This document shows positions 59,166 to 64,000 of a stretch of DNA of 64,000 nucleotides, one piece after another. This DNA is from Synechococcus sp. RS9916 (lineage in GTDB: Bacteria > Cyanobacteriota > Cyanobacteriia > PCC-6307 > Cyanobiaceae), in assembly GCF_000153825.1 (NCBI RefSeq), contig NZ_DS022299.1, positions 1,948,869 to 2,012,868 of the forward strand, given 5' to 3'. Numbering within the stretch: position 1 is the stretch's first letter; every line of letters begins with the position of its first letter. The position numbers and the translations under genes are program-made. The notes beneath the pieces were generated by a model. It was not told the DNA's origin. It saw only the letters and a program-made list of their open reading frames with translations, and ran no database searches.

Positions 59166-59179
59166 GTTCCATCCGTTAC
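59166..59179 (+). promoter_or_regulatory. candidate NtcA-like site upstream of nirA
   Basis: GTT-N8-TAC, one mismatch from GTA-N8-TAC, followed after 23 bases by TAAACA, a reasonable -10. It lies about 133 bases ahead of nirA. A second GTA-N8-CAC is at 59123-59136. Single-mismatch sites are common by chance. Confidence 0.33.
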
Positions 59180-59311
59180 CGAAATGCACCACCGCTGATC
59201 GCTAAACAACCGCTACCAGCGCTCTCGGATGTTGAGGTGCTGCAGATATGAGACGGCTTAAGCCGATCCACCTCACTCCCAGAGCTTTCCCTCCCACGTA
59301 TTTCTTGCACC

Positions 59312-60853
59312 ATGACCAGCAGCGCTCCCTCACGCCCTTATCTAGAAGGCAAAAAGCTCAACAAAATTGAGCAAAACAAAGCCAATAAAGACGGCCTGCT
59401 GGTCGGCAGCGAGATCGATAAGTTTGCCGAGATGGGTTGGGAGCAGGTCGACGAAACGGATCTGCAGCTGCGCCTGAAGTGGTACGGGATGTTCTGGCGC
59501 CCCAAGACACCCGGCAAGTTCATGCTGCGCCTGCGGGTCCCCAACGGCATTCTCAACGCCCAACAACTGCGCGTTGTGGGTTCCATTGTTGAGCGCTACG
59601 GCGAAAACGGCAGCTGCGACATCACCACCCGCCAGAACCTGCAGCTGCGCGGCGTGCTGCTCAATGATCTTCCAGAGATCCTCAAACGCCTGAAGGAAGC
59701 CGGATTGAGCACGATTCAGTCGGGCTTCGACAACCCACGCAACGTCACCGGCAACCCTCTGGCTGGAATCGATCCCCAGGAAATCGTCGACACCCGTCCT
59801 TACACTCAAGAGCTCAACAACTTCCTCACCAACAACGAAGAAGGCAATTCCGAGTATTCCAATCTGCCGCGCAAGTGGAACACGGCTGTTGCAGGTGCAA
59901 AAGACAACTTCCTGCTTCACAACGACATCATCTTCCACCCCGTTGAAAACAACGGTGAACTGGGCTTCGGGGTCTGGATCGGTGGCGTCCTTTCATCCCA
60001 GATGAATGCCTACGCCTTGCCCCTCAATGCCTGGGTGAAGCCAGAAGAAATCTGCAAAATCACCGACGCGGTCATTCGCCCTTGGCGAGATAACGGAGAA
60101 CGCGACAAGCGCCCCAAAGGACGCTTCCGGATGTACCTCGATCAGGTGGGCCTTGAGGCCTTCCGCTCGATGGTGGAGGAAAACTTCGGTCCCCTGACCC
60201 CTGACCCCGGCTCGGTCTTCGACGAAACCCCGCGGTCCCACTACGGCATTCATGCCCAAAAACAAGAAGGGCTCCACTACGCCGGATTGCACGTTCCCGT
60301 CGGCCGACTCACTGCTGAAGATCTTCAAGACCTCGCCACCGCAAGCCTCAATTACGGAAACGGCGAGGTGCGCCTCACCGAAGATCAAAATGTGATCCTG
60401 GTGGGCTTGCCCAACGACAAGCTTGAGGCCTTCCAGGGCGATGCTCTCGTCCAACGCTTCCCGCTGGAACCCGGTGCGATCTCCGCTGGCACCGTCTCCT
60501 GCACAGGCAGCTCCTATTGCCATTTCGCCTTGGTGAACACCAAAGACCAGGCAGCGGACATCGCCACAAAACTCGATGCGGAACTGGAACTCCCCGAAGA
60601 ACTAAAGATCCATTGGACTGGCTGCCCCAACAGCTGCGGCCAGGCCTACATGGGCGCCATCGGCCTCACCGGCACCAAAGCCAAAAACAAAGAGGGCGTG
60701 ATGGGTGAGGGCTACACCCTCACCGTGGGCGGCTCTCAGGGCGCCGACCCCCAAGTCGGAGAACTGCACCAAAAAGCCGTTCCCGCGGAAGACATTCATG
60801 GCGTGTTGAAGCAACTCCTGATCGAGAAGTACGGCGCCAAACCCCGCAGCTGA
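59312..60853 (+). CDS. nirA: ferredoxin-nitrite reductase
   Basis: A 513-residue siroheme and 4Fe-4S enzyme. The cluster/siroheme cysteines are C397 and C403 (CTGSSYC) and C438 and C442 (CPNSC), as in nitrite and sulfite reductases. It reduces nitrite to ammonium with six electrons from ferredoxin. The N terminus (KKLNKIEQNKANKDGL) is the cyanobacterial NirA type; no flavin domain is present. The 244-base leader has NtcA-like sites. An unidentified microprotein follows. Confidence 0.96.
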   Translation: MTSSAPSRPYLEGKKLNKIEQNKANKDGLLVGSEIDKFAEMGWEQVDETDLQLRLKWYGMFWRPKTPGKFMLRLRVPNGILNAQQLRVVGSIVERYGENGSCDITTRQNLQLRGVLLNDLPEILKRLKEAGLSTIQSGFDNPRNVTGNPLAGIDPQEIVDTRPYTQELNNFLTNNEEGNSEYSNLPRKWNTAVAGAKDNFLLHNDIIFHPVENNGELGFGVWIGGVLSSQMNAYALPLNAWVKPEEICKITDAVIRPWRDNGERDKRPKGRFRMYLDQVGLEAFRSMVEENFGPLTPDPGSVFDETPRSHYGIHAQKQEGLHYAGLHVPVGRLTAEDLQDLATASLNYGNGEVRLTEDQNVILVGLPNDKLEAFQGDALVQRFPLEPGAISAGTVSCTGSSYCHFALVNTKDQAADIATKLDAELELPEELKIHWTGCPNSCGQAYMGAIGLTGTKAKNKEGVMGEGYTLTVGGSQGADPQVGELHQKAVPAEDIHGVLKQLLIEKYGAKPRS

Positions 60854-60946
60854 ATCAGCCTTCCACGGCCGTGGCGCTTTCTTTTGAAGCCATGGCTTTT
60901 GGGCTCCCCCTTCAGCGCTCTCCCCTCCCCTCACCCCACCGGATCC

Positions 60947-61081
60947 ATGTCTCAAAACCGCGATCTGTTTTCCCGCTTCGTCAATTGGTTGAGTGCAAGC
61001 GGCAGTGAAAAGTCTCCAATTGCTCGCCCTGCCCAGCAGCGCGATGCGTTCTCCAAATTGATGAACAAAATCAGCGGCTGA
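60947..61081 (+). CDS. 44-residue microprotein between nirA and the FNT channel
   Basis: ATG at 60947 encodes SQNRDLFSRFVNWLSASG, then a Pro/Ala/Gln linker, then DAFSKLMNKISG. It looks like two short amphipathic helices and has no membrane span. It lies 93 bases after nirA and 85 before the channel gene. The gap before it has two short palindromes (60863-60874 and 60887-60898). No family recognised; it could be a small regulator or assembly factor. Confidence 0.55.
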   Translation: MSQNRDLFSRFVNWLSASGSEKSPIARPAQQRDAFSKLMNKISG

Positions 61082-61166
61082 TCGCTGGATCTGGGGGTCA
61101 TAAGAGCCTCTTCTTACGCCCTCGAACACCCACCCTCACCTCGGCAACAGCGTTTCTGCCTCACCA

Positions 61167-62108
61167 ATGGACTACGTACTACCCAATGAGCTCGTCGACG
61201 GCATGATTGCCGCCGGCGGCAAAAAAGCCACCGTCAGCGTTAAAAACCTCCTGCTGCGTGGGTTCTATTCCGGCGCCATTCTGGGCCTGGCCGTGATCCT
61301 CGCCCTCACCGTGGGCTTGACCGTCAAGGCACCCTTTGTGGGCTCGCTGCTCTTCCCCTTCGGCTTCGCCAGCATCGTGCTGTTCGGCATGGAGCTGGTC
61401 ACCGGCAACTTTGCCCTGCTCCCCATGGCCACCTGGGCCGGCAAAAGCACCTGGGGCGCCACCTTCCGCAACTGGGCCTGGGTTTGGTTCGGCAACTGGA
61501 TCGGCACCGCCGTGGTGGCCGTAATCATGGCCATCAGCCTCACCAATGGCTTCAATGTTGAGCCTCTGTCCGCTGCGGCAGCAGCTGCGGCGACCAAAGC
61601 AGCAGCTGCTGCTGGTGATGCAACCGTCATCAAAGCCGGCATGTGGCAGCAGGTCGCTCAAAAAATCATCGACCTGAACATCCTCAACGTCGTCAAGAAG
61701 TACGAGAACCTTGGCGCGATGGGTTTCTTCCTCGCCTTCCTGCGCGGTGTGGTTGCCAACTGGCTGGTGTGCCTGGGCGTGACCATGGCACTCGTGAGCA
61801 AGAGCGTTCCCGGCAAAATTCTGGCCTGCTGGCTGCCGATTACAGCCTTCCAAACGATGGGCATGGAGCACATCGTGGTGAATCAGTTCCTGCACACCAT
61901 GGGTCCAATTCTGGGTTCCGGAGTGAGCCCGATTCAAGTGATCTTCTGGAACTGGCTGCCTGTCACCCTGGGCAACATCGTGGGTGGCATGGTGTTCATC
62001 GGCATGCTCTTCTACAGCACCCACCGCACCAAAGTTGAGAACGTGCTGCCGACCGAGCACGATGACAAGCTGGAGCGTGAACTGGCCGCCGAACTCGGTG
62101 CCCGCTGA
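61167..62108 (+). CDS. formate/nitrite transporter (FNT) family channel
   Basis: A 313-residue protein with six hydrophobic helices. It shows the FNT signatures VLFGMELVTGNFALLP near residue 75, GNWIGTAVVA near 115, VANWLVCLGV near 200 and the central His in FQTMGMEHIVVNQF. Between helices 3 and 4 there is an extra ~45 residues, strongly Ala-rich. Nitrite transport is inferred from the place beside nirA; formate is possible. ATG at 61167 gives the usual start MDYVLPNEL. Confidence 0.9.
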   Translation: MDYVLPNELVDGMIAAGGKKATVSVKNLLLRGFYSGAILGLAVILALTVGLTVKAPFVGSLLFPFGFASIVLFGMELVTGNFALLPMATWAGKSTWGATFRNWAWVWFGNWIGTAVVAVIMAISLTNGFNVEPLSAAAAAAATKAAAAAGDATVIKAGMWQQVAQKIIDLNILNVVKKYENLGAMGFFLAFLRGVVANWLVCLGVTMALVSKSVPGKILACWLPITAFQTMGMEHIVVNQFLHTMGPILGSGVSPIQVIFWNWLPVTLGNIVGGMVFIGMLFYSTHRTKVENVLPTEHDDKLERELAAELGAR

Positions 62109-62118
62109 TCAGGATCTA

Positions 62119-62859
62119 GTGCACAGCGATGTCCAAGAAGCCGCTCTCTGGGAGCGGCTTTCCAAATCATCACGACGGGCTCCTCTGGAGCCCCAATGGC
62201 TGGGGGAGGTTTACTCTCCCAGCCTTTCTCTTGGCTTGCGGCGGGCCCTCGCCGAGAAAATCGGGATGTTGGCCGAAACGGGTTGGCCCCTCGTGCAGGA
62301 GTTAATCGCTTGCCACGGCGTGCAAGACGAATTAATCCTGGCCGCTGGGCTCACCCATCAACCGGAAAGCAGGGATTGGTTGCTGCAGCTGCTTGATGAG
62401 ATCGACAGCGAATTAGATGCTGATCAAGCCCTGGTGGTGCTGCAGGCCTTGGCGTGTTGGGGAGGGGAGCTGCCGCTGGAGTTGATCAAACACACCCTGA
62501 GCTTGCCAGGTCTGCAACTGCGTCTCGCAGGCCTGCAATTGCTCAGCTTCCATGCCTACCAACTCAACGACACCACGTTGTTGCAACTCTGCGAACCACT
62601 ACTCAACGACTTTCGAGAACCCGTGGCGCTCGCAGCAATCCGGCTGCTCCAACGCCGGGATGGGGCTGAGATCAGTGAACGCCTCGCGCAATTGAGTGGC
62701 ACGGGGTCCGACAGCGTGGCGGCGGCGGCTTTGCGAGCCCTGGGTTGCATCGCCACCCCAAGCAGTCAAAGCTGGCTACTGGAATTAAGCCACAACCTTC
62801 CAGTCGGAGAACGCAGGCAGCTGGCTTGCAAGCAATTGCAGCAGCAATATCGCACCTAA
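62119..62859 (+). CDS. HEAT-repeat-like helical protein
   Basis: A 246-residue protein made of repeated helical pairs (for example LVQELIACHGVQDELILAAGL, EPVALAAIRLLQRRDGAEI, DSVAAAALRALGCIATPSS), as in HEAT-repeat proteins. GTG at 62119 is used because AGGA lies upstream; a GTG at 62098 is possible. It begins just after the channel gene and may be co-transcribed. HEAT proteins in cyanobacteria include phycobilin lyases, but a role in nitrite use is equally possible; function unknown. Confidence 0.7.
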   Translation: MHSDVQEAALWERLSKSSRRAPLEPQWLGEVYSPSLSLGLRRALAEKIGMLAETGWPLVQELIACHGVQDELILAAGLTHQPESRDWLLQLLDEIDSELDADQALVVLQALACWGGELPLELIKHTLSLPGLQLRLAGLQLLSFHAYQLNDTTLLQLCEPLLNDFREPVALAAIRLLQRRDGAEISERLAQLSGTGSDSVAAAALRALGCIATPSSQSWLLELSHNLPVGERRQLACKQLQQQYRT

Positions 62860-62868
62860 ACAAGCATG

Positions 62869-62892
62869 AAAAAAGCCCGGGAAACCCGGGCT
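62869..62892 (-). terminator. Rho-independent terminator after cynS
   Basis: On the minus strand an 8-base perfect stem (AGCCCGGG/CCCGGGCT) with a TTT loop is followed by six T (62869-62874). It terminates cynS; it would not work well for the plus-strand HEAT gene, which lacks a T-run. Confidence 0.9.
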
Positions 62893-62919
62893 CAAAGCTC
62901 CCCCAGTCTCGTCAGACCA

Positions 62920-63399
62920 TCACCATTTTTTGTAGGGAAGGAATTTTCCGCACATGGTGATCTTCACGCGATCACCCTTAGGATCTTCCACCTTGTCAAC
63001 ATCCAGGGTGAAGTCGATCGCGCTCATGATGCCATCACCGAACTTCTCCTGAATCACATCCTTTAGAGGCATGCCGTAGACCTGCATGATCTCGTAAAAG
63101 CGATAAATCAGAGGATCCGTGGGGATCACCGGCTCCAGACTCCCCTTGGTGGGGTACTCCTGCAATGCAGCAGTAATTGCCGGATCCAACGACAACAGCG
63201 ATGCCAATTTTTCAGCCTCCTCAGCTGAAGCAGTGGCCTGCCCGTAGAAGAGTGAAGCGATCCAAACTTCGTCCAAACCAAGGGCTGCCTCGAGATCAGC
63301 GAAGCTCATGCCTTTGGCCTTCTTCGCTGCCATCAAGCTGGCTGTCACCGTGGCCTGAGAAGGAGCCGCCAGAGAAGGCGTCAACGTAGAAGCAGTCAT
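62920..63399 (-). CDS. cynS: cyanate hydratase (cyanase)
   Basis: A 159-residue protein. The catalytic Arg-Glu-Ser of cyanase map to R100, E103 and S126, matching E. coli R96, E99 and S122. The N-terminal part is the usual helix-turn-helix-like domain. It converts cyanate and bicarbonate to ammonia and carbon dioxide. ATG at 63399 ([10 protein letters not shown]) is preferred over a codon five residues earlier. No cynABD transporter genes are in the window. A terminator follows. Confidence 0.95.
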   Translation of the reverse strand: MTASTLTPSLAAPSQATVTASLMAAKKAKGMSFADLEAALGLDEVWIASLFYGQATASAEEAEKLASLLSLDPAITAALQEYPTKGSLEPVIPTDPLIYRFYEIMQVYGMPLKDVIQEKFGDGIMSAIDFTLDVDKVEDPKGDRVKITMCGKFLPYKKW

Positions 63400-63603
63400 G
63401 AAACCATCAATCAATGGATGTGCCGCATCGAGTCAATCCTTCACAGGAAGCTCTACGGCGATGCAAGCTTCTCCCCTTCAAAGCATCAGAAAAGCCACAT
63501 TCACTACCAAACAGCACTTCCAAGCACCTTCATTCCTGCAGCAACCGCGACAGCAGTCTTCAATCAAACACAGCACGATTGAACTACTGAATAATCGATA
63601 GTC

Positions 63604-63777
63604 ATGATTCAACTTTTCGCGCGCCGTTTGACGCGTTCAGCAACGCCCTCATCCGCTTTCACGGCCAACAACACTTCATTCCCCAGCTTGATTGTGGAGC
63701 GCCTGTATTACGCCGAAGGGCGACATCACCCCGACCACCCTCTCCATGGCAGCCACACAGGCCTGAGCCGTTGGTAA
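63604..63777 (+). CDS. small protein with a YYAEGRHHPDHPLHGSHTGL motif, unknown function
   Basis: A 57-residue protein with a basic N terminus (MIQLFARRLTRS) and the C-terminal motif LYYAEGRHHPDHPLHGSHTG, which looks like a conserved His/Pro-rich signature of small picocyanobacterial proteins (recollection, not checked). The GTAAC palindrome that overlaps its stop (63773-63788) is unusual. No membrane span; no family name known. Confidence 0.65.
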   Translation: MIQLFARRLTRSATPSSAFTANNTSFPSLIVERLYYAEGRHHPDHPLHGSHTGLSRW

Positions 63778-63787
63778 CAACCGTTAC
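63774..63787 (+). promoter_or_regulatory. exact GTA-N8-TAC inside a perfect inverted repeat
   Basis: GGTAAC-AACC-GTTACC (63773-63788) is a 6-base perfect inverted repeat that includes an exact NtcA consensus, 61 bases ahead of the TrpD-like gene and overlapping the stop of the small gene. No matching -10 lies 20-24 bases downstream. It could be a hairpin or an operator. Confidence 0.3.
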
Positions 63788-63809
63788 CCCTGCGGTGCCG
63801 GTCTAAAGC

Positions 63810-63831
63810 TGAGGATTCTCCTCACGTTTTT
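63810..63831 (+). terminator. short terminator-like hairpin
   Basis: TGAGGA/TCCTCA with a TTC loop, then CG and five T. It lies 33 bases after the small gene and 18 bases ahead of the next ATG. Confidence 0.5.
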
Positions 63832-63848
63832 GTGTCGGGGTGTGCTGG

Positions 63849-64000
63849 ATGACCAAAACCGACGCTGACGCACGCCAACGGTTCAAGGAGCTGCTGCGTA
63901 AAGTTGGCAGTGGTGAGCACACCAGCACTGGTCTCAGCAGAGCGGAGGCCGATGAAGCCCTCGAAATGATGCTGACGGGCCAGGCCAGTGATGCTCAGAT
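63849..64000 (+). CDS. TrpD-like (anthranilate phosphoribosyltransferase family) protein, N-terminal part
   Basis: Open from ATG at 63849 to the window end (50 complete codons). The N terminus, with FKELLRKVGSGEHTSTGLSRAEADEALEMMLTGQASDAQ, matches the helical dimerisation domain of TrpD/YbiB proteins, where the phrase LtreEA...am...G...daQi recurs. TrpD transfers phosphoribose to anthranilate; YbiB-type paralogues bind nucleic acid. Which it is cannot be decided from this part. It is truncated by the window edge. Confidence 0.75.
   Translation, partial: MTKTDADARQRFKELLRKVGSGEHTSTGLSRAEADEALEMMLTGQASDAQ

Noticed and set aside
58714-59172. Minus-strand hydrophobic frame opposite the Arg/Asp/Tyr-rich protein
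   Set aside because: It is the reverse reading of Asp/Tyr/His codons, which gives false Val/Ile runs; no ribosome site.
63398-63601. Plus-strand frame ahead of the small His-rich protein
   Set aside because: Low complexity Ser/Gln/Thr sequence in the cynS leader with no ribosome site or family.

Overview
The window is about 60% G+C, densely coded, and looks like the chromosome of a marine picocyanobacterium (Synechococcus subcluster 5.1 type). This rests on the gene content read here: an NrtP-type nitrate permease next to a ferredoxin-type narB with narM, ferredoxin nitrite reductase, the urtABCDE urea ABC transporter beside urease, cyanase, a cyanobacterial group 2 sigma factor, short intergenic gaps and frequent 4-bp start/stop overlaps. 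No tRNA, rRNA, insertion sequence, prophage or CRISPR array was recognised.

Layout. Positions 1-11.6 kb are housekeeping: the mazG tail, an ArfB-like hydrolase, speE-speB, a cyclic-nucleotide-binding protein, gcvT, aspS, a group 2 sigma factor, dps, pyrG and queE. Positions 12.1-16.7 kb are an accessory island. It holds a 1316-residue subtilisin-like protease whose C-terminal half is six almost identical 336-bp repeats, and an ecotin gene that converges on it. Positions 16.7-21.3 kb carry queC, pabB, pabC and an APC permease.

Positions 21.3-34.3 kb are urea uptake and hydrolysis. urtABCDE is on the minus strand, followed by a second, membrane-tethered urtA paralogue and a decayed urtE 3' end. 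Next come ureGFE and the divergent ureDABC, and then a glutamine amidotransferase. Positions 34.4-42.1 kb are a less familiar nitrogen-scavenging group: a DUF4278 microprotein, a DUF1028 protein, an M20 N-carbamoyl-amino-acid-hydrolase-like enzyme, an asparagine synthetase, an aspartate-carbamoyltransferase paralogue, and a sodium:solute (possibly DUR3-like) symporter flanked by two microproteins. Positions 42.3-46.1 kb hold the ATP-grasp / alpha-E / transglutaminase trio and a small cupin-like protein.

Positions 46.2-63.4 kb are nitrate, nitrite and cyanate assimilation with its cofactor supply. Molybdopterin genes are moaA, mobA, moaC, moeA, moaE, moaD and moaB. Siroheme genes are cobA and a CbiX-like chelatase. 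The nitrogen enzymes and transporters are nrtP, narB, narM, nirA, an FNT-family channel and cynS. A Tat-exported beta-carbonic anhydrase and several small unknown proteins lie among them. The window ends in a TrpD-like phosphoribosyltransferase.

How the parts fit: nitrate enters by NrtP, is reduced by NarB (molybdenum cofactor from the moa/mob/moe genes, NarM as partner) and then by NirA (siroheme from CobA and the chelatase). Urea enters by Urt and is split by urease. Cyanate is split by cyanase. All yield ammonium. Several NtcA-like sites (GTA-N8-TAC) lie in front of these genes, but most differ from consensus and are only suggestive. The most noteworthy observations are the urt duplication remnant, the homogenised repeats of the protease with its neighbouring inhibitor, and the carbamoyl-compound gene group.
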